The notes under the pieces are model-generated. The model had not been told where the DNA came from and did not search any database. It was given only the letters and a program-made list of their open reading frames with translations. 64,000 bases of DNA from Iris pallida. Its lineage: Eukaryota > Streptophyta > Magnoliopsida > Asparagales > Iridaceae. A program made the position numbers and the translations under genes. Positions 47,756 to 58,939 of this stretch are shown one piece after another; position 1 is the stretch's first letter; every line of letters starts with the position of its first letter. Where the stretch lies: NCBI GenBank assembly GCA_029216955.1, contig JANAVB010005597.1, positions 46,865,456-46,929,455 on the forward strand, written 5' to 3'.

Positions 47756-48028
47756 ATGGTACCCATGATCCGAGGAACGACACGTCGTTTGAGGGAAATA
47801 GTGAATGCTGAGGTGGCTCTTCCTACTGTTAAGGAGGAAGTGGCACCGGTAGATAGTGAGACCGGGAGTTCTATTCATCCAGCAACGGTAGCTAGTGAGA
47901 CCGGAAGTTGTATTCATGCAGCACTTGCAAGGGACTACATCTCTCCTGCCGCCGTCGATCCCACTTATTCGAGGTGGTTGCGTGATCGTATCAATGAGCG
48001 TTTGCGTGAGCTGCATGGTTCTCATTAG
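47756..48028 (+). CDS. Small hypothetical reading frame
   Basis: A 90-codon frame starting Met-Val-Pro-Met-Ile, with an internal repeat ('ETGSSIHPATVASETGSCIH') and a basic C-terminus ('RWLRDRINERLREL'). Part of it (the TAGTGAGACCGG repeat) also lies at about 49000-49050 in a non-coding context. I do not recognise it. It may be a remnant of a transposon gene; coding status is doubtful. Confidence 0.2.
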   Translation: MVPMIRGTTRRLREIVNAEVALPTVKEEVAPVDSETGSSIHPATVASETGSCIHAALARDYISPAAVDPTYSRWLRDRINERLRELHGSH

Positions 48029-48461
48029 CTATTAGTACTTATTTGTATTGGACTATTTGTATTGGGTTGTTTTTGTATTAGACTATTTATATTGGACTAC
48101 ATACATGAATTAGTACTGTGTCAATCTCTGGATTGTATTGGACTACGATATGGTGATCTGGACATAGTCCCTGTAACCATTCGACTGGCGAGGCAAAAAC
48201 TATGTAGCCGTAGATGAAGTTGACTGTCCTTCGACCCTCATCCCTCGGCAATAATGATACAACAACCAACCGAAGAGGATACTCTTAGAGATCCATCTGA
48301 GTAGGACGTATACTCTGAGAGATCACTTTTACAAGAATGATATCAGTAGTGGGATTGAGTGTTGGAGGAAATATTTTCAGAGTATACGTCCTACTCAGAT
48401 GGATCTCTCACCGTTACTATTTTTTCTGACATCATGGTGGATGTGCTCCGTCAACAAATTC

Positions 48462-48842
48462 TTGCTCTGAGCCAAAACTTTGCCCCGGAGCTCAAGTGGA
48501 CATCCTTCATGTAAAGCTCGAGTGAGAGGTTCCTGACAGCATGGTGGTCTCCTTTGTTAAAGTATCCGTGCTCGTCCCACAATCACTCAAATTTTTTTCA
48601 TTTCTAATCTCTTGAATATGAAGCTCTGCTTCACATTTGGCTCTACCTTCTGGTATATAAGAACCAAATGTGAAACAGAGTTTCATATTCAAGATATTAG
48701 AAATGAAGAAATTTTCGATTGGTTGTGGGACGAGCAAGAATACTTTGACAAAGGAGACCACCATACTGTCAAAAACTTCTCGCTCGATCTCTACTCAAGG
48801 ATGTCCACTCGAGCTCCGGGGCAAAGGATTGACTCAGAGCGG
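48462..48842. repeat. Imperfect hairpin, arms about 180 bp
   Basis: The left arm 48462-48642 pairs with 48660-48842 around a loop of about 17 nt. Examples are CCCCGGAGCTCAAGTGGACA against TGTCCACTCGAGCTCCGGGG and CACATTTGGCTC against GAACCAAATGTG. Mismatches and small bulges are spread along the stem. Confidence 0.85.
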
Positions 48843-50502
48843 ATTTCTGGACAGAGATGACGAAGAAGATGGCTGCCAAAGCTTATGTAAGTTTTCTAAT
48901 TCTTTATACGTATTATATTTTTGTCATTTTGTATTACTGTAATTAAAATCGATCATTGCATCGTATTAATAGGTGATTTTGTACATTAGTTACAAGTGCT
49001 ACCGGGAGTTCCATTCATCCAACACCGGTAGCTAGTGAGACCGGAAGTTCTGCAAGGACATAGTCCCTGCAGCCATTCGACTGGCGAGGCAAAAACTATG
49101 TAGCTGTAGATGAAGTTGACTGTCCTCCGACCCTCATCCCTCGGCAATGATGATACGACAACCTATCACTATATCTTATATAGTAGTAGATAATATTTTA
49201 GTATTATATTATGTGAGTTCATCTTGATTCTGTTACATTCTTCAGATACTAGATACTAGATTCGATAAGAACGTATACTACACCATATGTACAGAACATA
49301 GATGATTCATACTAACATATGCTAGAATAAATTTTGGGTTGTGTTCTGAGCCATCCGTTCTCACACTTAAAACACATATGAATTAGAACTGTGTGTCAAT
49401 CTTTGTTTTTGTACGTTCGGCGAACCCAGGGATTGGATTCTGTATTTTGTATTTTGGATTCTGTATTTTGGCTCCAGCTCCAGCTCCATTTGCATTAATC
49501 TACGGTACGACATGGTGATCAGGACATAGTCCCTACAGCCATTCGACTGGAGAGATAGAAACTATGTAGCCGTAGATAAAGTTGACTGTCCTTCGACCCT
49601 CATCCCTCGGCAATGATGATACGACAACCTATCACTATATCTTATATAGTAGTATATGATGTTTTAGTATTACATTATGTGAGTTCATCTTGATTCTGTT
49701 ATATCCTTCAGATACTAGATTCGATAAAAAAACATATACTACACCATGCTGTCAAAAAAAAATAGTAACGGTGAGAGACCCATCTGAGTAGGACGGATAC
49801 TCTGATAGTATCTCCTCCAACACTCAATCCCACTACGGATATCATTCTTGTAAAGGTGATCTCTCAGAGTATACGTCCTACTCAGATGGATCCCTCAGAG
49901 TATCCTCTCCGGTTGGGTTGTGTTCTGAGCCATCCATTCTTACACTTAAAACACATGAATTAGAACTGTGTGTCAATCTTTATTTTTGTATTTTCGGCGA
50001 ACCCAGGGATTGGATTCTGTATTTTATATTTTGGATTCTGTATTTTGGCTCCAGCTCCAGCTCCATTTGCATTAATCTACGGTACGACATGGTGATCAGG
50101 ACATACACTACTAAAATAAGGCAAATTAGCGACGTAACGGTACGTCGCTAATAATGGAAACTACGTCGCTAATCTTATTTAGCGACGACTTTAGCGATGG
50201 AAAATGAAGGTCGCTTTTAAGCAAGTCGCAGATGGCACATGCGTCGCTCTACGTCGCTATTTGCGACGTCAAAGTCGTGTCGCTGAGGCGTCGCAAATTT
50301 AGCGACGTAGAGCGACGAAAGTTTACGTCGCAAACTTAGCGACGTCGGGTGACTACGTAGTGACGTCATATTCTATTTACATAATAATGTGGCATGCCTG
50401 TCACGTCAGCAATTTGGTGATGTATAGCGACGTATAGCGACGTCCCAATACGTCGCTAAGACGTCGCTATATGTCGCAGAATAATAAAAAATATTTAAAA
50501 AA

Positions 50503-50866
50503 TAAAATGTGTATTTTTGTTATGTTGTGTGTCTGTGTTTACAGTGTGTGTGAAGTGCAGTGTTCGAACCATCGACAGTTTCGCTTACTGTTCTATGTTT
50601 TATCTTGGATAAAAAGAGCAACAGTTCAGGGTGCACTTCTCAGAGCTTCCTCTTCACGTTCTTCACCTTCTCGGGATCCTGTACGACGTCCCGAGAGAGT
50701 GAAGGATGTGAAAATAAAGCTCTCAGAAGTACACCCTGAACAGTTGCTCTTTCTGTCCAAGATAAAACATACAACAGTAATCGAAACTATCGATGGTTCC
50801 GAATACTGCATTTCACATACACTGTAAACACAGACACACATCATCACAAAAATACACATTATATTT
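50503..50866. repeat. Imperfect hairpin, arms about 175 bp
   Basis: The left arm 50503-50676 pairs with 50689-50866 around a 12-nt loop. Examples are ACAGTTCAGGGTGCACTTCT against AGAAGTACACCCTGAACAGT and GTGTGTCTGTGTTTACAGTG against CACTGTAAACACAGACACAC-type sequence. It lies inside element C, between its subterminal repeats and the TNPA-like gene. Confidence 0.88.
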
Positions 50867-50879
50867 TTTTAAAATTTGG

Positions 50880-51178
50880 GCAGCACCTCCTTTGTATATC
50901 AGATCATCGCTTATAACCTAGCGTAGGTATATTTGTCATCCCTGTCGCAGATATCACAAAGTAAATATCACAATGAAAATACCAACAAAGTAAATATCAC
51001 AAAGTAAATATCCAACAAACTACACTTCACAGACACACATCATCAAAAATATCCAATAGAGTAAAATAAAAATGGAAGATGATAAAAAGTCTCCCACCAA
51101 GTGTATAAACAAATGTGTACCAATAAACAATTTTGCCCATAGGGCCAATACATACAACTCATAAAAAAATCAATAAAA
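50880..51178. other. 3' flank of TNPA-like gene
   Basis: AT-rich and non-coding. It contains direct repeats of AAAGTAAATATC (about 50958, 50987 and 51000). Confidence 0.5.
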
Positions 51179-51179
51179 T

Positions 51180-53075
51180 TACTGCGGACCCCTGCCGCGC
51201 ATCTGGGATAGCATGTACTCATACTGCTCCTGTATGAGCTGCACCGTAGGGGTAGTAGGAGGCAGTACAATGTCTGGAGTCGGCGCCTTCGATGGACCAG
51301 GAGGACGTATCTCCTCCAGTTCTCGCAGTCGGTCACCATGCGCAGCAAGGGTACTCATCATCCTCTGAGTACTCTCTTCAAGAGAAGTATGCAGCTGGGT
51401 GAGTGAGGCAGCCACGGTCCTCTGCGATCCCTCCAGCTCGACCTGTCTACGCTCTGTGCGCTGCGTAGACTCGGTGAGCATGTGCAAGCTGGCAGCTGTA
51501 GCCTGCTGCAGACTCATCAGCTCCTGTATACTGCGCTCGATCGTATCAAATCGTCCGGTGATCATCGGATCGTAGGATCGTCGCTCTGCCCCAGCTGCCT
51601 CAAAAATCGGCTGCTGTAACTCGCGACGCAGCTCGTGGAGCTGTCTGCACACATCCTGCGCTCGTGATGACGCCTGCGAAGCTGGAGACTGCGCACTGAC
51701 AGAGGGGGCCCGGGATGACTCTGAAGCCAAATAGGCATCGTAGGATCCCGTACCGTAGTACGTACCCTTCTGAAGACCGCCAACGACGGTCATCCAGAGC
51801 TCGTCCGGCGATGGAGCTGTAGGCGGCTGGAAGGAAGTACCAGCCCCTCCCTCTGCTGGCGCACTAGCAGCAGCAGCCGCCTCCTCTTGTAGCCGAACAA
51901 ACTCGGCCTAGAACAATGTTTGCAAACGTATAAGTGTTTGCTAAAGTCTATATTGATATCTATTTTCCTGTTTTCTAAATTATAGTAAATTAATATAAAG
52001 AATAGAACGTACATATGCCTGCGTCCCCCTCTCGTCAATGAACTCCCCAGCCCTCCGATGGGTGACCAGGAAGACGGTCACCATGTTGGGATCCTCACCC
52101 TTTTTTATCTGTTAAAATATATTATCTATTATTAGTATTAAACATTCTATCCAACTATATATAAAATGATGTCCGTCATAGGAAATGTACCAGACGACAA
52201 AAATGCTCCGTCATCAGAATAGAGCCACCACACCACTTACCGGCGCTCGACCGGGCCACCTTGCCCTTGTCAGACCGCTCCTGGTACCTGGGCTCGCTGA
52301 ATCTAGCCTTCATCGTAGTCCACTGCTCTGGCATGATCCAACCATGGATCGGCTGTCCGGAGCGATCATGAGACTTCTGGTCGTGGATCGCATCACGGAT
52401 GAGCTTGCCTGCGAAGGCAGAAAATTGGCCCACGATCTTCGTCGTCCAGTGTGGTGGATAGAAATAGGTCCTCTACAAGAAGTAAAATAGAAAAGATGTA
52501 TAATATACACAAATAATTATTAAAATTTAAAAATAAACAAATTTTTTACCTTGAAGTGGGCGAACCAAAAGGCCTTCCTATCTGCGGGAGCATCTGAGTA
52601 GTTAATCCAAGGCCCACCATAGTTATGCCTCAGAAATACCCCCAGCTGTCTCTATACTGCAGGAGGCCGATATCTATACAATAATAATTTTTATGAATAT
52701 ATATGTACATTTAATCATTTGAGAAATATATATTAACTAATTAACTTACTTCGTAGGCCCGTCCGTCCAAATCTCCATACGCGGCTCGCCCGGGGGAGCG
52801 TATGGAGGGTCGCTATCACCTCCTGCCTGGGCAGGATCAGTCTGATCGTCGTCCTCCATATGCTCGGCGTCGGCTCCCCCCATTGAGCCGTCGGTAGGAG
52901 GAATGCTGGACGCGGGATCAGGAATACTGGACGCGGGATCAGGAATGTTGGATGCGGGATCAGGAACGTTGGACGACGATAGAGGAGTCGCCAACCTGCT
53001 GGAACTGCCCTGTCCCGATAATGGACTGGGAACGGAACGGTACAATGGCGTACTCGGAGATGAGGATGAGGGTAC
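51180..53075 (-). pseudogene. TNPA-like (Ptta/En/Spm) gene of element C, truncated
   Basis: Minus-strand exon pieces. 53075-52746 is a Ser/Pro-rich N-terminal part with tandem 'IPDPASS' units. 52690-52555 contains 'NYGGPWINYSDAP' and 'FWFAHFK' after an in-frame TAG near 52655. 52470-52190 carries the family core ('WTTMKARFSEPRYQERSD', 'GKVARSSAGKWCGGS'). About 52110-52010 has 'VTVFLVTHRRAGEF'. 51910-51180 ends in a coiled-coil stretch with 'QLHELRRELQQPIFE' and a Pro-rich tail to 'RGRGPQ'. The overall plan matches CACTA TNPA proteins and differs strongly from the TNPA-like protein of the left CACTA element. The 5' end is cut by Gypsy 2. With the stop codon it is probably dead. Confidence 0.7.
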
Positions 53076-54499
53076 TGTCACGACCCGCACCCTTATGAGG
53101 GGCACGAGCACGTGGGTACGTCCAGCCTACGCCGCAGTATCGATGGTAGAACGCACTATATAACGTCTATAAATACTACGACTAACAGTATAAAGGTACC
53201 TGTACATTATATAATCTCCGAATGGAGGTGACATATCAATACAGTCTCAATCACAGAATAAAACTAAGGTAGATAGCACAGAAGAAAAGACATATGATAG
53301 ATGAAATAGTAAATAAGTCCAGTATCCAATACAAGCCCAGATATATACAACATCACAGGGTCTCAAAATATAACATAGAAGCTACAGTCTGATAGAGCTA
53401 GCTGGATCGCAGTCCAGTCAAACCTAGCTAATCTACACTACTCTGGGAGAACGAAATCTAGTGGCTCTACTATAAGGCCACGGTCCTGGACTACTCCATC
53501 TAACTCGAGCCCATAATAGGTCGAGCAGTCCACCTCAGAATCATCTGTAATATATCATAACGGTATCCTGTCAGGAAAATGAGCAAGTACAAGCACTAAC
53601 AGCAGTTCCATGTGAATTAACAAATTCTATAAGAGATAGTATAATGAACTACAAGACAAAGATTTATGAAGACTTGGGAACCGTCCGGAAGCTGAGTTAC
53701 AACCCTTAAACCAAACAAGGACCGGGGTTGTAACTCTTCTCCTGAGCAGAACTTAGTCTCCAATCAAGGTACAATGTAAAGGCAAGTAGAGCATGTGAGT
53801 AACTGTATATCATGGCATGGTGAGGAAATACTGAATGTAGAACAGAGTAGGATATACGATAAGATAAAGTAAATATAAAATGTGACTTGAATTATTAGAA
53901 TGATATATGATCGGCTTGGGATAAGTGACAGGACAGGCTATCCACTTGGCCCGGCAATCCGCGGTGACCTCAACGGAAAGTCATACCGGCCAACATGGAT
54001 AACGAGCATAAGACAAAAGGATCTCGCTACACCCTTCATGAGGGGAGAGTGGCACGAGCACAAGAATAGTGGCAGGGTGGCTTGGATCACATAGCCCCTA
54101 ATAATTCTCTATCCCCGAATAGTACAATAGATCTGGACATGACACATCATGGCACGTGATTCCGTAAGAGGGTAGCAAATCCCCTTAGAAATCGGTGTCT
54201 ATACAAGTACAGGGAACAAGACAGTAAGTGTACCAATATACCCAGAAATCTATGAATAACATCTCAAGTCATGATCCAACGTATACTAGTCCGTGAACTA
54301 TCATGACTGAGAATCAAGTAAGAAACTACGACTGAATCAGATATAGCAGATATCAAGATAATAAAAACTATCAGTGAATGTACTCGCCTGCTGTCCTGAT
54401 CTGTAGGGTATATCAATGCTGAGAGCGGTAATCAGAAACCTAAAGATGAGATACTGTATGTTAATTTAGGTTTAAACAAGTTTAAGAATGATTCACAAT

Positions 54500-54890
54500 G
54501 AATAATATAAAATCTAGGTCAAACTAGGTCTCACTGAGTCACACTAAGTCCTGTCAAGTCAATCTAGGTCAAATTAAGTTATATCAAGTCAATCTAAGTC
54601 AGACCAAGTCAACTCTAGGTCATACCAGTCATCGCAGGTCAAAACAAGTCGAAGAAAGTCAAACGGGGTCAAGAGTTGGCCTACAGTTGACTTTTAGTCA
54701 ACTGGTCAACCCTGGTCAACTCTGGTCAACTCTAGGTCAACCCTAGGTCAAACTGGTCAAATATTGACCAACAGTTGACTTTTGGTCAACTGGTCAACTC
54801 TAGTTTGGATTTGTTCAAATCTAGACAAAGTGTTGACTCACGGTTGACTTTTGGGTAAAAAGTCAACTCTGGGTCAACCGAGCCAAAATT
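54500..54890. repeat. GTCAA/AGGTCAA minisatellite
   Basis: More than twenty irregular copies of (T/A)GGTCAA(C/A) and AAGTCAA. The start of the same array is seen at the window end (about 63925-64000) in the other LTR. Confidence 0.85.
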
Positions 54891-55599
54891 GGTTCAAATA
54901 TGACATTTGTAGGGTGTACCTAACAAGTCACCAAAGTTTCAAGTCAATCCGAATACACGAACCCCGTATTTTGAATTTACCCGATTATCCCCTTAAAACA
55001 TTTACCCTTAACCATTCTAACTCGACGTCAAGTGGCCTTCCCTTAGGAATTTCACCCCGGGCTTCCTAGGGTAGTAGGGTACTAGCCTATACAACCATTA
55101 TCTACCAAGTTTCCTAGGTTAAGTGGACATCCAGTCCATCTTACGGTCCGTATCGCCCGTTTACCCGTTATCTTGAATATTTCAAGATACGAAATGGTAC
55201 GGTACGATACCATCTCCCTAATCCCACACGCAACCCCGATTCCCACCTAGGAGCCTACCCGCAAACTCTATTTCACATTTGCTAAGTTCCCTCCAAGTTT
55301 CGACACGTTCCGAATCACGGAACTCAAATTCACCCCTTCACCAAAATCCTAACTAACATTTCACTCACTCATTCAAACTCTCTCTTTTCACACTCTCTTA
55401 GGACTAGCTTAGGGGCTATTTTAGTGGGTTGATTAGGTGTATATATAGCTAATATATAGGGGTATATATATGTACATATATATAGGTATATAGTGGGGTT
55501 TTTGGGGGTGAAATGGGGGCCTAAAGGGGGGTGCTAGGCTGCTTGCTGCTGCTGCTGGCACTGCTGCTGCCAGTGCAGCTGCTGCTGTGCTGATTTTTT

Positions 55600-55839
55600 T
55601 TGGGGGGGGGGGGGGGGGGGCAGCAGCCCCTTGGCCCCCCCTTGCTGCTGCCATTTGCTCTCCTTTTCCCCCTCACTTCCTCCTCCATTCTCCCACTCTT
55701 ATCCCTCTCTAATTCCCTCTATAATCCTCTCTAATCTCCCTCTCAATCTCTCTAATATATATATATAAACACTCAACATATAAAATCTCATTCCCTTCCC
55801 TCTCTACACATACAAATACACCCACGTATATATATATGA

Positions 55840-55934
<95 letters not shown>

Positions 55935-56059
55935 CACACACACTCCCACACATGGGCACACACACTCCCACACATGGACACGCACACACACCCACACACG
56001 TATATACACATGAACACACTCTCATGACACCACTACCACTCTCCTCTACACACACACAA

Positions 56060-56144
<85 letters not shown>

Positions 56145-56145
56145 T
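55600..56145. repeat. Simple repeats (poly-G, CA and TA tracts)
   Basis: Homopolymer G at about 55602-55620, (CA)n at 55842-55887 and two (TA)n tracts up to 56141. These are likely places for assembly length errors. Frames rich in Val/Cys or Tyr/Ile here are artefacts. Confidence 0.93.
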
Positions 56146-56884
56146 CTCTAAAAAGGGTAAAACCATAATAAAATCCCTAAACTAGATTTTAGGGAAACCT
56201 ATAAAAGCTAGGGTCAACTTGTAGAGAATGGTCTCCTCTATATTTATTGTGAAAGAATAAATGCAAAAGAGAAATTTATGAGGGTATTAAAAGCATACCT
56301 AAATGTAGATTTGAAGAAGAAGAAGGAGTTAGAAAAGAATGGAATAAAGAGAGAGAGAGAGATGGCTTAGTGATGAAGTAAAGAGATGGGGAGGGGATGG
56401 CCTAATGTGGCCGGCCATGGGGGAAGGGTTTGGGGCACTTGTAATTACAAGTTTGCCCCTCCCTTGGTTACATGCTAATTTAAATCCAATTTTGGGTTTT
56501 GGGATTAGCTAAAATTTAATAAAAAATCATAATTAAGCTTAAAATGCTCATGGGGGGACTAGTCCAAACTCCTAATCCTAAAAGTTAAGTTTGGTGGGCC
56601 ATGGCTAATTAACATGCTAAATACAACTCAAGTCGAAATTCCTCGGAGTCCCGAATTAACTCAGAATACGATAAAATTCGAACCCGACTCCTATAATAAT
56701 TAAATATTAATATTCATAAAATAAAATTCCCAAAAATATTATAAAATGGAAAATTACCATTTTACCCCTAATTTGGAAAAGTGAGGGTGACAAGTCTATC
56801 CACCTTAAAAAAAATTCGTCCTCGAAATTGAAGACAACAAGCACAGAAAATCACAAACAGAAATAAAGGAAATAGATTTATACC

Positions 56885-58890
56885 TCAGGGCGTGAAAAGA
56901 TAAGGGAAACGCTCCCGCAAGTCGTCCTCACTCTCCCAGGTAGACTTACCTGGAGAGTGATGTCTCCATGCAACCCGAACCAAGGGTATGACCTGGTTCC
57001 GGAGCACCTTCTCCCTGCGATCCAGAATCTCCACCGGCTGTTCTGGATAGCTGAGAGTAGGCCCCAACTGTATCGCTGAATGGTCCAATACATGGCTAGG
57101 ATCGGCCACGTACCGCCTCAGCTGAGATACATGAAACACGTTGTGCACTCCCTCAAGCCTAGTAGACAAGTCCAGTCGGTAGGCTACTGCACCGATCCTC
57201 TCTATGATGGTGAAAGGTCCGATGTAGCGCAGACTGAGCTTCCCACCGCCGCCAAAGCGAATCGTGCCACGTGTCGGGGATATCCTCAAAAACACCATGT
57301 CACCAACCTAGACATAAGACAAAACTCAGCACATAACTAACAAACAATCACAAACAAATACGACAAGAACTGAAACTAACCTCGAACTCTAACGGTCTCC
57401 GGTGACTATCGGCCCAATGCCGCTGCCTATCCTGAGCCACCCGAAGTCTGTCTCTAATCAATCTGGCCTTCTCGGCCGCATCCACAACCATCTCTGGTCC
57501 AAGAAGCGCCCTCTCGCCGACATCGTCCCAAGACAAAGGAGTACGGCATCTCCGTCCATATAGAGCCTCAAATGGTGACATCTCTATACTGGCCTGGTAG
57601 CTATTGTTGTAAGCAAACTCTAGCAGGTGAAGATGGTCCTCTCAAGAACCCCCGAGATCAAGCACACATGTGCGAAGCATATCCTCCAGAGTCTGGATGG
57701 TCCTCTTCGACTGCCCGTCTGTCTGAGGATGATAAGCGGTACTAAACTTGAGCGAGGTGCCCAAGCTAGCCTGCAAACTCCTCCAGAAGTGGGAAGTGAA
57801 TCGGCTATCCTGGTCTGAAACTATGCTCACCGGAACTCCGTACAATCTCACGATCTGACGAACATACAGCTCAGCCAGCCTCTCCGTAGACAAACCCACT
57901 TTAAAAGGCAAAAAGTGGGCCGATTTGGTCAATCTACCAACGATGACCCAAATCGCGTCTTTTCCTCCTGGCGATCGTGGAAGTCCAGATACAAAGTCCA
58001 TGGTGATGTGCTCCCACTTCCACTCAAGAATGGGTAGCGGCTGTAGCAATCCACCTGGTCTCTGTCTCTCGGCCTTCACCTGCGGGCACACAAGAAAACG
58101 AGATACAAACTGAGCTACCTCGCGCTTCATTCCATACCACCACACGTGCTTCCCCAGGTCCCTATACATCTTATTGGCTCCAGGATGCATAGAATACTGA
58201 GAGCGATGCGCCTCATGAAGAACCTCCTCCCGAAGCTCTCCATGCGGAACGTACAGCCTAGTACCGTACCGCAACGACCCATCTTCGGCTATAGAGAAAT
58301 CGTCAAGCAAACCCGTCCGTACCTGCTCTCTGATGCTCCTCAGGGCAACATCATCATACTGCGTTGACCTGACTCTATCCATCAGCTCAGACTGAATCTG
58401 CAAATCCCATATCTAGATCTCCACGCCCGGAATGATGACCTCGATACCCAAACTATCCAGGTCGACCAACAAATGACGATCTTTCGTCAAGAACATAGCA
58501 ACTGGATACCTGCTCAAGGCATCTGTAACTACGTTGGCCTTCCCTGGATGGTACTGCAGTGATATATCGAAGTCCTTCATCAGCTCTAACTACCGCCTTT
58601 TTTGCATGTTCAACTCCTTCTGAGTGAACACGTACTTCAAGCTCTTGTGATCTGTGAAGATCTCAACTCGCTCTCCGTACAGATAATGCTTCCATAACTT
58701 CAAAGCAAAAATAACCGCGGCCAACCCCAGATCATGAGTAGGATAGTTCTTCTCATGAGGACGTAACTGCCTGGATGCATAGGCAATCACCTTCCGTGCT
58801 GCTGAAGAACACAACCCAAGCCCTTCCCTGAAGCATCGCTGTAGATCGAAAACCCTCCTGACCCAGATGGCAAAGTCAGGATCGAAGCTG
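56885..58890 (-). pseudogene. Gypsy 2 RNase H, integrase and C-terminal region
   Basis: Continues gag-pol after a TGA near 58940. RNase H ('[15 protein letters not shown]') follows a one-base deletion near 58795 and is cut by TAG near 58588. The integrase (58403-57348) shows the zinc site ending 'FLVCPQ', then 'MDFVSG', 'VSDQDSRF' and 'QTDGQSKRT', with stops near 58415 and 57642. The C-terminal part (57307-56885; 'FLRISPTRGTIRF', then a chromodomain-like 'VAWRHHSPGKSTWESEDDL') is separated from 'RRPLEFE' by a 73-bp GT-AG segment (57308-57380) that looks like an intron. Gypsy 1 has no such gap. Several of the stops fit G-to-A change of a Trp codon. Confidence 0.9.
57308..57380 (-). other. Candidate 73-bp intron in Gypsy 2 pol
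   Basis: On the minus strand the segment starts GTTAGTTTCAG and ends TTATGTCTAG, and is T-rich. Removing it joins 'LEFE' to 'VGDMVFLR' in frame (phase 0), exactly as the continuous sequence in Gypsy 1 ('LEFGVGDQVFLR'). Confidence 0.75.
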
Positions 58891-58939
58891 AAGTCAACCT
58901 CCTCTTCAGCTCATCGAATGCAGCCTGACACTCAACAGT

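Larger units (their letters stand above)
47111..50105. repeat. Cluster of dispersed and inverted repeats
   Basis: A unit beginning CATGGTGATCAGGACATAGT recurs at about 47252-47625, 48146-48262 (short), 49056-49365, 49508-49750 and 50088-50105 (cut by CACTA-like element C). A second unit (GTTGTGTTCTGAGCCATCC, then TTGGCTCCAGCTCCAGCTCC) is at about 49338-49500 and 49914-50080. About 48268-48420 is repeated in inverse at about 49755-49915. A 90-codon frame (47756-48028) has repeated Glu-Thr-Gly-Ser codons and no known domain. I see no firm gene. Confidence 0.7.
50106..53075 (-). mobile_element. CACTA-like element C, visible part
   Basis: The terminus CACTACTAAAATAAGG starts at 50106 and interrupts a copy of the CATGGTGATCAGGACATA repeat, so the border is sure. 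Subterminal TAGCGACGT dyads fill 50122-50480. An antisense TNPA-like gene follows, meaning this is the 3' end of the element and its 5' end lies right of the window. Gypsy 2 is inserted at 53076. Confidence 0.75.
53076..56792 (-). repeat. 3' LTR of Gypsy 2 (left in window)
   Basis: It holds a GTCAA-type minisatellite (about 54500-54890), a G run (about 55602-55620), a CA tract (55842-55887) and TA tracts (about 55888-55931 and 56067-56141). No gene. 53076 to about 54584 matches 61930-64000 apart from the cox1 insertion. Confidence 0.93.

Noticed and set aside
55788..56166. Cys/Val-rich and Tyr/Ile-rich frames
   Set aside because: Produced by CA and TA dinucleotide tracts.
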